From CAZALT01 sp964485515 (lineage in GTDB: Bacteria > Actinomycetota > Acidimicrobiia > Acidimicrobiales > Acidimicrobilacustridaceae): a stretch of 30,557 bases of DNA. Of the stretch, positions 7,124-14,473 are shown piece after piece. The translations under genes and the position numbers were made by a program. The notes under the pieces are model-generated. The model was not told the DNA's origin, did not search any database, and was given only the letters and a program-made list of their open reading frames with translations. Location of the stretch: positions 1-30,557 of the forward strand of contig CAZALT010000021.1 of NCBI GenBank assembly GCA_964485515.1, in the 5' to 3' direction. Positions within the stretch are counted from its first letter, which is position 1, and every line of letters starts with the position of its first letter.

Positions 7124-8230
7124 GTGAAGGGACTCATCCTCTCCGGCGGCGCCGGCACCAGACTGCGACCGATCACCCACACGAGCGCCAAGCAGCTCGT
7201 GCCGATCGCGAACAAGCCCATCCTCTTCTACGGGATCGAGGACATGGTGGCAGCCGGCATCACCGAGATCGGCATCATCATCGGCGACACCGGCGACGAC
7301 ATCCGCTACGCGGTGGGGGACGGCTCGAAGTTCGGGGCCACGGTCACCTACATCCCGCAAGACGCGCCGTTGGGTCTGGCCCACTGCGTGGTCATCGCCC
7401 GCGACTTCCTCGGTGACGACGACTTCGTCATGTACCTCGGCGACAACATGCTCGAGCAGGGTCTCACCCAGTTCGTCGAGGAGTTCGAAGCGGAGCGAGC
7501 AGCGGCCGACTCACCGCGTCTCGATGAGCAGGTCGTCGCCCCTCGGGCGCAGATCCTGCTGGCCCGCGTCGACGATCCCAGGCAGTTCGGGGTGGCCGAC
7601 GTCGACGATGACGGTGCCGTGGTCGCCCTCGTCGAGAAGCCGCAGCACCCGCCGTCGGACCTCGCGCTCGTCGGCGTCTACCTGTTCGACCCCATCATCC
7701 ACGAGGCGGTGCGGGCCATCGAGCCGTCGCCTCGCGGCGAGCTCGAGATCACCGAGGCCATCCAGTGGCTCATCACCCAGGGGCACCGGGTGCGTCACGA
7801 GGTCCTCGATGGTTGGTGGATCGACACCGGCAAGAAGGACCCGCTCCTCGAGTGCAACCGCCTCGTGCTCGACATCCTCGAACCACGGGTGGACGGCAAG
7901 GTCGACGTCAGCTCGCGCCTCGAAGGCCGGGTCGTCATCGAAGAAGGCGCAGAGCTCTACAACTCGGTGGTGCGCGGTCCCGCCATCATCGGCAAGAACA
8001 CCGTCCTGCGCGACACCTACGTGGGGCCGTACACCGCCATCGCCAACAACTGCGAGATCATCGAGGCCGAGCTCGAGCACTCGGTGGTGCTCGAGCACAG
8101 CAGCGTGAGCGGCATCGGTCGCATCCACGACTCGCTCATCGGGCGCCACGTGGAGGTCAAGCGCACGCACTCCCGTCCGAGGGCGACTCGCCTCATGCTG
8201 GGCGACCACTCCCACATCGACCTCGAGTAG
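7124..8230 (+). CDS. rmlA: Glucose-1-phosphate thymidylyltransferase, long (StrD-like) form
   Basis: This protein has 368 residues from GTG at 7124. I chose that start because family members begin 'MKG-I/L-ILxGG', as here (VKGLILSGG); an in-frame GTG at 7106 is the alternative. It joins dTTP and glucose-1-phosphate to make dTDP-glucose, the first step of dTDP-rhamnose synthesis. Visible motifs are GGAGTRLRP (8-16), the catalytic Lys in SAKQLVP (Lys24), YLGDN with Asp107, and VEKP (170-173). Residues ~260-368 are a left-handed beta-helix (hexapeptide-like V-I-x-x-G and N-S-V-V). This tail is typical of the ~355-residue StrD-type enzymes and absent from the ~290-residue enterobacterial RmlA. 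The gene lies between the SLH and GH25 genes and upstream of the other rml genes, forming one coherent sugar pathway. Confidence 0.93.
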   Translation: MKGLILSGGAGTRLRPITHTSAKQLVPIANKPILFYGIEDMVAAGITEIGIIIGDTGDDIRYAVGDGSKFGATVTYIPQDAPLGLAHCVVIARDFLGDDDFVMYLGDNMLEQGLTQFVEEFEAERAAADSPRLDEQVVAPRAQILLARVDDPRQFGVADVDDDGAVVALVEKPQHPPSDLALVGVYLFDPIIHEAVRAIEPSPRGELEITEAIQWLITQGHRVRHEVLDGWWIDTGKKDPLLECNRLVLDILEPRVDGKVDVSSRLEGRVVIEEGAELYNSVVRGPAIIGKNTVLRDTYVGPYTAIANNCEIIEAELEHSVVLEHSSVSGIGRIHDSLIGRHVEVKRTHSRPRATRLMLGDHSHIDLE

Positions 8231-8263
8231 GCGGTCCGGGCCGGGTGTCGCCGAAGCGTCGAC

Positions 8264-8318
8264 GACGGCCCTTGCCTTTGACGGCCCTTGCCTTGGATGG
8301 CCCTTCCCTTGGACGGCC
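8264..8318. repeat. 16-bp tandem repeat, ~3.4 copies
   Basis: Copies lie at 8264-8279, 8280-8295 and 8296-8311, with a partial copy at 8312-8318. The consensus is GACGGCCCTTGCCTTG with one to three changes per copy. It fills the spacer between rmlA and the GH25 gene. Confidence 0.9.
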
Positions 8319-8340
8319 GCAGTGTCTAGCCTTGCTCGTC

Positions 8341-10365
8341 ATGCTTCGCAGGGTGGTCTTGGCCGCACTCGTCGTGGTGGGGTTGCTGGCTGGGGTGCTG
8401 GTCCCCGGCGCGGCGAAGACCGCGCCCGCGCACGCAGCCGTACCCGCGGCGACGGGCATCACCGGCATCGACATCGCGTCCTACCAGCACCCGAACGGTG
8501 CGGCCATCAACTGGAACCAGGTGCGCGGTGCGGGACACGCCTTCGCCTACGTCAAGGCGACCGAGGGCACGACCTACACCAACCCGTACTTCGCAGGTGA
8601 CTGGTCGGGAGCCGGGGGAGTGGGCCTGCTGCGCGGCGCCTACCACTACGCCCGCCCCAAGCTGCCGCTGTCGACCGCGGTCGACCAAGCCCGTTACTTC
8701 GTGTCGCGCACGGGCTCCATGACCGGCCACAACGACCTTCCGCCCATGCTCGACCTCGAGGACACGGCCTCCGGTCTTCGCGCCGGCGACATCGTGAACT
8801 GGAGCCGGACCTGGCTCGCCGAGGTCGAGCGCCTCACCGGCCGTCGTCCCATCGTCTACACGGGGCGTTGGTACTGGCAGGGCTACCTGGCCTCCAGCAC
8901 GGGACTGCACGACTACCGCCTGTGGATGTCGGACTACAACAACAAGCCGGCGCCGACGGCCACCATTCCGGGATGGTCATGGACGATCTGGCAGTACTCC
9001 AGCACGGGCTCGGTCCCGGGCATCGTGGGCAACGTCGACCTGAACCGGTACTGCTGCTCCGACGCCAACCTGCGGGCCCTGGCCGGGCCCGGCACGAACC
9101 AGCCTGCCGGCAACCCGTTCGGATCGCTCGACCTTGCGAACAAGGTCAACGGCCGGATCACCGTCCGAGGCTGGGCCATGGACCCTGACACCACCAACCC
9201 CATCAAGGTGCACGTCTATGCCAACGGTCAGTTCAAGGGCGAGCTGACCGCCGACGCAGGCCGCCCCGACCTCGGCGCGGCCTACCCCGGATGGGGGCCG
9301 AACCACGGCTTCTCGACGACGTTCGCGGCGACGGGCGACCAGAACGTCTGCGTGTACGCCATCAACGCCCGCTCGGGCAGCACGAACCCTCAGGTCGGCT
9401 GCATCCGGGTCACGGGCGCGCCCCAGGGCGCCCTCGACACCGTCCGCATGATCCCCGGGGGCGTGCGGGTCGAGGGCTGGGGGTTCGACCCCGACGTGTC
9501 CGGCGGCGGCGAGGTCCACGTGTACGTCAACGGCGTCGGCCGGGTCGTCCACGCCAACCGCTCCCGTCCCGATGTCGCCGCGGTGCACGGCGTCACGTCG
9601 ACCACCGGGTATCGGGTCGACTTCCCGGGCTTCGGCGGTCGTGTCGAGGTCTGCGCCTTTGTGATCAACAAGCCGTCGGGCGCCAACCGCAACGTCGGAT
9701 GCCGCACGGCCCAGCTGCCGAGCGACGCCATCGGCTCGTTCGACGAGGCGCGCTCGACCTCGGCCGGCGTCAAGCTGCGCGGCTGGTCCCTCGACCCCGA
9801 CACCACCGGTGCGGTCCAGGTCCACATCTACGACAACGGCCGCTTCGTCGGTGCGCACCGCGCCGGCGAAGCCCGCCCCGACATCGCCTCGGTGTTCACC
9901 GGGTTCGGCCCCGATCACGGCTTCGACGTCACCCTCGCCGAGGCGACCAACGGCGACCACCAGATCTGCGTGTACGCGATCAGCATCGGCCCGGGCCGCA
10001 ACCCCAACCTCGGGTGCCGCACCGTACGGGTCGCCGGTTCGCCTCACGGCAACCTCGACGAGGTGACGGCGTCGGAGTCGTCAGTGCTCGTGCGGGGCTG
10101 GACCGTCGACGACGACGCCCCGACCGCGCCGCTCCAGGTTCGCATCTCGGTCGACGGCGCGGCGGTCGCCACCGTCACGGCGAACCGCAACCGGCCCGAC
10201 GTCGCCCGCTCGTTCCCGGGCTCAGGTCCCGACCACGGATTCGAGGTCTCGGTACCCACCGGTTCGCTCACCGCCGGCGCGCACCAGCTGTGCGTCACCG
10301 CGGTGGGGATCGGAGCCGGTCCACCCCTACGCACCCTCGGCTGTCGCACGATCACCACGCTCTGA
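8341..10365 (+). CDS. Secreted GH25 muramidase with four C-terminal 'GWxxDPDT' repeats
   Basis: This protein has 674 residues from ATG at 8341. Residues 1-33 are a signal peptide (MLRRVV, hydrophobic core, cleavage near AHA). Residues ~38-245 form a glycoside hydrolase family 25 domain: GIDIASYQHP with Asp44, AYVKATEGTTY, GAYHYARP, MLDLED with Asp138 and Glu140 as expected catalytic acids, and WQYSSTG. The family cleaves the MurNAc-GlcNAc bond of peptidoglycan. Residues ~260-359, ~361-463, ~464-566 and ~567-674 are four copies of a ~100-residue beta-rich repeat with GW-x-x-DPD, RPDV, HGF, VCVYAI and GC-R. One copy also sits in the SLH protein at 5144. Each repeat ends with a Cys pair that could form a disulfide outside the cell. 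The repeats may bind a wall glycan, which is inferred. The gene interrupts the rml genes, so it is probably expressed with glycan synthesis. Confidence 0.93.
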   Translation: MLRRVVLAALVVVGLLAGVLVPGAAKTAPAHAAVPAATGITGIDIASYQHPNGAAINWNQVRGAGHAFAYVKATEGTTYTNPYFAGDWSGAGGVGLLRGAYHYARPKLPLSTAVDQARYFVSRTGSMTGHNDLPPMLDLEDTASGLRAGDIVNWSRTWLAEVERLTGRRPIVYTGRWYWQGYLASSTGLHDYRLWMSDYNNKPAPTATIPGWSWTIWQYSSTGSVPGIVGNVDLNRYCCSDANLRALAGPGTNQPAGNPFGSLDLANKVNGRITVRGWAMDPDTTNPIKVHVYANGQFKGELTADAGRPDLGAAYPGWGPNHGFSTTFAATGDQNVCVYAINARSGSTNPQVGCIRVTGAPQGALDTVRMIPGGVRVEGWGFDPDVSGGGEVHVYVNGVGRVVHANRSRPDVAAVHGVTSTTGYRVDFPGFGGRVEVCAFVINKPSGANRNVGCRTAQLPSDAIGSFDEARSTSAGVKLRGWSLDPDTTGAVQVHIYDNGRFVGAHRAGEARPDIASVFTGFGPDHGFDVTLAEATNGDHQICVYAISIGPGRNPNLGCRTVRVAGSPHGNLDEVTASESSVLVRGWTVDDDAPTAPLQVRISVDGAAVATVTANRNRPDVARSFPGSGPDHGFEVSVPTGSLTAGAHQLCVTAVGIGAGPPLRTLGCRTITTL

Positions 10366-10387
10366 AGGGATCGTGACGGCCGTGACC

Positions 10388-10471
10388 CGAGCCTGAGCCA
10401 GGTTCGACCGAGTCCGAGTCAGGTTCGATCGAGTTCGAGTCAGGTTCGATCGAGTCCGAGCCAGATCTGAG
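10388..10471. repeat. 21-bp tandem repeat, 4 copies
   Basis: Four imperfect 21-bp units (10388-10408, 10409-10429, 10430-10450, 10451-10471), built around CGAGTCCGAGTCAGGTTCG, lie between the GH25 gene and the rmlC-like gene. Nothing else is seen in 10366-10542. Confidence 0.9.
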
Positions 10472-10542
10472 ACCGGCTGGCGTCGGTCGCCGTCGGTGGT
10501 GCGGTCTTCGCCCGGGTCACGACCCACTAACCTGCCCGGCTC

Positions 10543-11109
10543 ATGGCAGAAGTTCGCGAATCCGACGTCATCTCCGGCGTGCACCACGTCACCCCCCAGG
10601 TCCACGGCGACGAACGCGGGTTCTTCGTCGAGACCTACCGCCGCTCGTGGTTCCCTCAGGGCCGGGAGATGATCCAGGGCAACCGTGGTGACCGCCAGGC
10701 CGGTGCCATCGTGGGGCTCCACTACCACCTGCACCAGGCCGACTACTGGTATGTCCCGTACGGCACCGCCCGGGTCGTCCTCCACGACCTGCGCACCGGT
10801 TCACCCACCGACGGCGCCACCCTCGAGCTCGACCTCGGCGTGCAGCCCGACGGCACCAACCCCCACCACGGCGTGTTCATCCCGCCCGGCGTCGCCCACG
10901 GCTTCGCCGCGCTCACCGACATGACCATCACCTACCTCGTCGACGGCTACTACAACCCCGCCGACGAACTGGGCGTGGCCTGGGACGACCCCGCCATCGC
11001 CGCCGACTGGGGCGTCGCCGATCCGGTCCTGTCCGATCGCGACCGCACCAACCCGCAGCGCAACGCCCTCGATCCGCAGTGGCAGCCCCACTACTCGCTG
11101 CGCACCTGA
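10543..11109 (+). CDS. dTDP-4-dehydrorhamnose 3,5-epimerase family protein (divergent RmlC)
   Basis: This is a 188-residue cupin from ATG at 10543. RmlC converts dTDP-4-keto-6-deoxyglucose to dTDP-4-keto-rhamnose. Family features are DERGFFVETYR (23-33), GLHYH with the catalytic-base His60, a glycine turn then VVLHDLRTGSPT (79-89), PPGVAHGFAAL (114-124), and TYLVDGYYNP containing the family's catalytic tyrosine region (131-137). Two usual substrate-phosphate and sugar contacts are changed. The Arg of the R-G-L-H motif is Val58, and the usual Lys in the following strand is replaced within DYWYVPYG. The neighbours rmlA, rmlB and rmlD argue that it serves the same pathway, but altered specificity (single epimerisation or another 4-keto sugar) is possible. 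No second rmlC is in the window. Confidence 0.82.
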   Translation: MAEVRESDVISGVHHVTPQVHGDERGFFVETYRRSWFPQGREMIQGNRGDRQAGAIVGLHYHLHQADYWYVPYGTARVVLHDLRTGSPTDGATLELDLGVQPDGTNPHHGVFIPPGVAHGFAALTDMTITYLVDGYYNPADELGVAWDDPAIAADWGVADPVLSDRDRTNPQRNALDPQWQPHYSLRT

Positions 11110-11208
11110 TCGCACCACGAACCACCTGAACCACCTGTCCACCAGGGCACCGATCGCGGCGGGCCGGGATTCGGTGCCACCCCCCTCGACTGGGAGAATG
11201 ACCGCACC

Positions 11209-12168
11209 ATGAAGATCTTCGTCACCGGCGGTGCCGGTTTCATCGGCTCGAACTACGTCCGACAGGTGCTCGAGCACCACCCGGAGGACGAGGTCACCGT
11301 GTTCGACCTCCTCACCTACGCGGGCAACCTGTCCACGCTCGAGGACGTCGCCCACAACCCCAAGTTCAGCTTCATCCAGGGCGACATCTGCGATCGCGAC
11401 GCCGTGCAGGCCGCGATGCAGGGACACGACCACGTCGTGCACTTCGCGGCCGAGAGCCACGTCGACCGGTCCATCGTCAGCCCCGACGAGTTCGTGCGCA
11501 CGAACTGCGACGGCACCAACGTCATGTGCGACGTCGCCCGGCAGATCGGCGTCGAGCGCTTCCTGCACATCTCGACCGACGAGGTCTACGGGTCCATCGA
11601 GCAAGGGTCCTTCTTCGAGACCGACCGCCTCGGCCCGCGCTCGCCCTACAGTGCGTCGAAGGCCGGCTCCGACCTCATCGCCCTCTCCTACCAGGAGACC
11701 TACGGCCTGCCGGTCATCGTCACCCGGTCGTCGAACAACTACGGGCCGTGGCAGTACCCCGAGAAGGTCATCCCACTGTTCGCCACCAACCTGCTCGACG
11801 ACAAGAAGGTCCCGCTCTACGGCGACGGCCTCAACGTGCGCGACTGGCTGTTCGTCGAGGACAACTGCGCCGGTGTCGACGCCGTGCTGCGTCACGGCGA
11901 GATCGGCGAGATCTACAACCTCGGCGGCGGCAACGAGATCACGAACAAGGAGCTCACCGAGCGCCTGCTGGCCATCAGCGGCATGGGCGACGAGATGATC
12001 GAGCACGTCGAGGACCGGCTCGGCCACGACCGCCGCTACTCCATCGACTGCACCAAGATCCGCTCGTTGGGCTGGGCCCCCGAGCGCGACCTCGAAGAGG
12101 GCCTGGAGCTCACCGCGCACTGGTACCGCGACAACCGCTGGTGGTGGGAACCCTTGAAAGGGTCGTGA
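11209..12168 (+). CDS. rmlB: dTDP-glucose 4,6-dehydratase
   Basis: This is a 319-residue short-chain dehydrogenase/reductase of the extended type, close to the usual RmlB length. The start is ATG at 11209, with GGGAG at 11192-11196 upstream. It oxidises, dehydrates and reduces dTDP-glucose to dTDP-4-keto-6-deoxyglucose using bound NAD+. Diagnostic motifs are GGAGFIGSN (7-15), DLLTYAGNL (33-41), HFAAESHVDRSI (78-89), STDEVYG with the Thr-Asp-Glu triad at 123-125, YSASK (Tyr147, Lys151) and RSSNNYGPWQYPEK. All catalytic residues are present. It sits between the rmlC-like gene and rmlD in the same direction with short gaps, so they probably form one transcript. A 9-bp duplication (AACCACCTG twice, ~11120-11137) lies in the spacer before it. 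Confidence 0.96.
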   Translation: MKIFVTGGAGFIGSNYVRQVLEHHPEDEVTVFDLLTYAGNLSTLEDVAHNPKFSFIQGDICDRDAVQAAMQGHDHVVHFAAESHVDRSIVSPDEFVRTNCDGTNVMCDVARQIGVERFLHISTDEVYGSIEQGSFFETDRLGPRSPYSASKAGSDLIALSYQETYGLPVIVTRSSNNYGPWQYPEKVIPLFATNLLDDKKVPLYGDGLNVRDWLFVEDNCAGVDAVLRHGEIGEIYNLGGGNEITNKELTERLLAISGMGDEMIEHVEDRLGHDRRYSIDCTKIRSLGWAPERDLEEGLELTAHWYRDNRWWWEPLKGS

Positions 12169-12219
12169 CGGACCCATTCGGGTGAGCTGCTGAAGACCGG
12201 TTTCGAGGAGACGGCTGAC

Positions 12220-13071
12220 ATGCGAGTACTGATCACGGGTGCGGGCGGGCAGGTCGGGCGTGAGCTCGTCGACGTGTTCGAGGCCGACGGCCACCACGAG
12301 GTCATCGCGGCCGACCGGTCCGTGCTCGACATCACCGACCGCGACGCGGTCCTGGGCGTCATCACCACCAACCGGCCCGACGCCATCGTGCACCCGGCCG
12401 CCTACACGGCGGTCGACAACTGCGAGTCCGACGTCGACGGTGCCTACGCCGTCAACGCCATGGGCACCCGCTCCATCGCCGACGGGGCCCGCCGAGTCGG
12501 TGCGCCCGTGTACTACGTGTCCACCGACTACGTGTTCGACGGCACCAAGGAAGGCCCCTACCTCGAGTGGGATGCCACCAACCCCCAGTCGGTGTACGGC
12601 GCCTCGAAGCTGGCGGGCGAGCGCGAGCTCGATCCCGGCTCCACGGTCATCCGCACCTCGTGGGTGTGCGGCTTCCACGGCGCCAACATGGTCAAGACCA
12701 TCCTCCGGCTGTCGGGGGAGCACGAGAAGCTGTCGTTCGTGTCCGACCAGGTCGGTCACCCGACCTTCGCCGACGACCTCGCCGCGGCCATCAAGCGGCT
12801 CGTGATCGACCGGCGGCCCGGCGTCTTCCACGTGACCAACCAAGGTGCGGTCAGCTGGTACGACTTCGCCCGGGAGGTGCTGGCCGCATCGGGGCAGGAT
12901 CCGGACCGGGTCAGCCCCATCCTGACCGCCGACTTCAACCCACCCCGGCCCGCACCCCGACCGGCCAACTCCGTGCTCGACAACGCCGCGCTCCGCCTCT
13001 CGGGCCTGCCGCTGCTGCCGGACTTCCGCGAAACCCTCGGCCGCCTGGTGCCCCGCATCCTGGCCTCCTGA
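12220..13071 (+). CDS. rmlD: dTDP-4-dehydrorhamnose reductase
   Basis: This protein has 283 residues from ATG at 12220, with a strong GAGGAG ribosome-binding site at 12205-12210. It reduces dTDP-4-keto-L-rhamnose to dTDP-L-rhamnose with NAD(P)H, the last step of the pathway. Motifs are GAGGQVG (7-13), DITD (37-40), HPAAYTAVDNCE (58-69, the family's substrate-binding stretch), STDYVFDG (101-108) and YGASK (Tyr126, Lys130). Length and motif spacing match the family. It follows rmlB by ~50 bases and is followed closely by a GT2 gene, consistent with one envelope-glycan operon. No irregularity is visible. Confidence 0.95.
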   Translation: MRVLITGAGGQVGRELVDVFEADGHHEVIAADRSVLDITDRDAVLGVITTNRPDAIVHPAAYTAVDNCESDVDGAYAVNAMGTRSIADGARRVGAPVYYVSTDYVFDGTKEGPYLEWDATNPQSVYGASKLAGERELDPGSTVIRTSWVCGFHGANMVKTILRLSGEHEKLSFVSDQVGHPTFADDLAAAIKRLVIDRRPGVFHVTNQGAVSWYDFAREVLAASGQDPDRVSPILTADFNPPRPAPRPANSVLDNAALRLSGLPLLPDFRETLGRLVPRILAS

Positions 13072-13101
13072 CATGGACGCCTGCGCGTTCAGGGGTGGTC
13101 G

Positions 13102-14448
13102 GTGGTGAAGCCGGTCCGGCTCGTCGTCCTCAACTACAACGGCGGCGACGACACCGTGCGCGCCGTCGACGCACTGCACCGGTTGGAGTGGCCGACCGAC
13201 GAGCTCGAGGTCGTCGTCGTGGACAACGCGTCGACCGACGGATCGGTCGAGCGCATCCGGCACCTCTACCCGTCGGTCCGCACGATCCGGCTTCCCACCA
13301 ACGACGGGTTCCCGGCCAACAACCTGGCCCTGCGCCACCTCACCGGCGTGCGCTACGTGGGGCTCGTCAACAACGACGCCTTCGTCGCCCCCGACTTCCT
13401 CGCCCCGCTCGTCGACGCGCTCGACGCCGATCCCGGTTTGGGTGCGGCGTCGCCGCTCATGGTGTTCGAGCGGCAGTTCGTCGACACCGAGCTGACGACC
13501 ACGGCGGCCCTCGTCGGTCGCGGCGATCCTCGTGCCCTCGGGGTGAAGATCTCCGGTCTGCGCATCGACGGCGTCGACGTGTGGCGTCACGCGCAGATCC
13601 CGGTCGGTGGCTTCGGCGCGGAGACCTCGTCGTCGGAGCGGTACGAGTGGACGAGCGACCGGGCCGTGCTGCGGGTTCCCGTGGCACGCCACGCCGAGGT
13701 GCCGTCGAGCGTCGAGGTCTGCCTGTCGGCGGTGGGTCCCAAGCAGGTCACGGTCCGGAGCGGCACCGCCGAGACCACGCTGAGGGTCACCGACGACGCG
13801 GCCTGGTTCACCGTCGGGCTCGCCGGCGAACCGTACGACGTCGTGAACAACGCCGGGTCGCTGGTCTTCGCCAGCGGCTACGGCGCCGACCGCGGGTTCG
13901 GCGACCCACGGTCGGTGTGGGAAGGCCGCGAAGGCGACGAGGTGTTCGCCTGGTGCGGGGGTGCGGTGGTCCTGCGTCCCGAGTACCTGGCCGACGTCGG
14001 CCTGTTCGACGAGCGGTTCTTCCTCTACTACGAGGACACCGACCTGTCGTGGCGTGGGCAGGGGAGAGGCTGGCGTTACCGGTTCGTACCCGACTCGGTC
14101 GTCTTCCACCTGCACGCGGCGACGAGCGTGGAGGGATCGGCCCGGTTCTCCTACTTCACCGAGCGCAACCGGCTCCTCATGGTGTCGAAGAACGCGCCGT
14201 GTTCGACGGTCCTCGGTGCGCTGCGGTCGTACCGGCGCGAGACCTACGACGCGTTCCGTCGCGACGTGCTGACCGCGGTCCTCCGTCGCCGACGTCCCAA
14301 CGCCGTGCCGGTGCGGCGACGGGTGCGGGCACTGCTGGGCTTCGTGCGCCTCGCTCCACGCGTCGTGCCGTCGCGCCGGTCCATCCGCCGCCGCCAGCTG
14401 GTCGATGACGTCGAGGTGCTGGCCCGGCTCGAGGCACCCGAACGGTGA
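13102..14448 (+). CDS. Family 2 glycosyltransferase with a ~145-residue beta-rich insertion
   Basis: This protein has 448 residues. GTG at 13102 lies six bases after AGGGG; GTG at 13105 is an alternative. Residues ~5-125 are the first half of a GT-A fold (LVVLNYNGGDDT, VVVVDNASTDGS, GLVNNDAFVAPDF, the nucleotide- and metal-binding part). The second half returns at ~283-345 (AWCGGAVVLRPEYL, FDERFFLYYEDTDLSWRGQ), typical of rhamnosyltransferase-like GT2 enzymes such as WbbL. Between them, ~128-275 is an insertion with beta character (SSVEVCLSA, KQVTVRSGTAETTLRVT). I do not recognise it, and simple WbbL-like proteins lack it. The tail (~380-448) is very basic and may contact the membrane. Placement directly after rmlD suggests transfer of rhamnose to a lipid-linked acceptor in the cytoplasm. 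Specificity is inferred. Confidence 0.88.
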   Translation: MVKPVRLVVLNYNGGDDTVRAVDALHRLEWPTDELEVVVVDNASTDGSVERIRHLYPSVRTIRLPTNDGFPANNLALRHLTGVRYVGLVNNDAFVAPDFLAPLVDALDADPGLGAASPLMVFERQFVDTELTTTAALVGRGDPRALGVKISGLRIDGVDVWRHAQIPVGGFGAETSSSERYEWTSDRAVLRVPVARHAEVPSSVEVCLSAVGPKQVTVRSGTAETTLRVTDDAAWFTVGLAGEPYDVVNNAGSLVFASGYGADRGFGDPRSVWEGREGDEVFAWCGGAVVLRPEYLADVGLFDERFFLYYEDTDLSWRGQGRGWRYRFVPDSVVFHLHAATSVEGSARFSYFTERNRLLMVSKNAPCSTVLGALRSYRRETYDAFRRDVLTAVLRRRRPNAVPVRRRVRALLGFVRLAPRVVPSRRSIRRRQLVDDVEVLARLEAPER

Positions 14449-14473
14449 GCGGTCCGCTCCCACAGGTCGCGGA

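Noticed and set aside
12150..12163. Hairpin ACCCTTGAAAGGGT at the end of rmlB as a terminator
   Set aside because: The stem is five pairs at most, with no T-run, and the sequence is coding. rmlD follows closely with its own ribosome-binding site.
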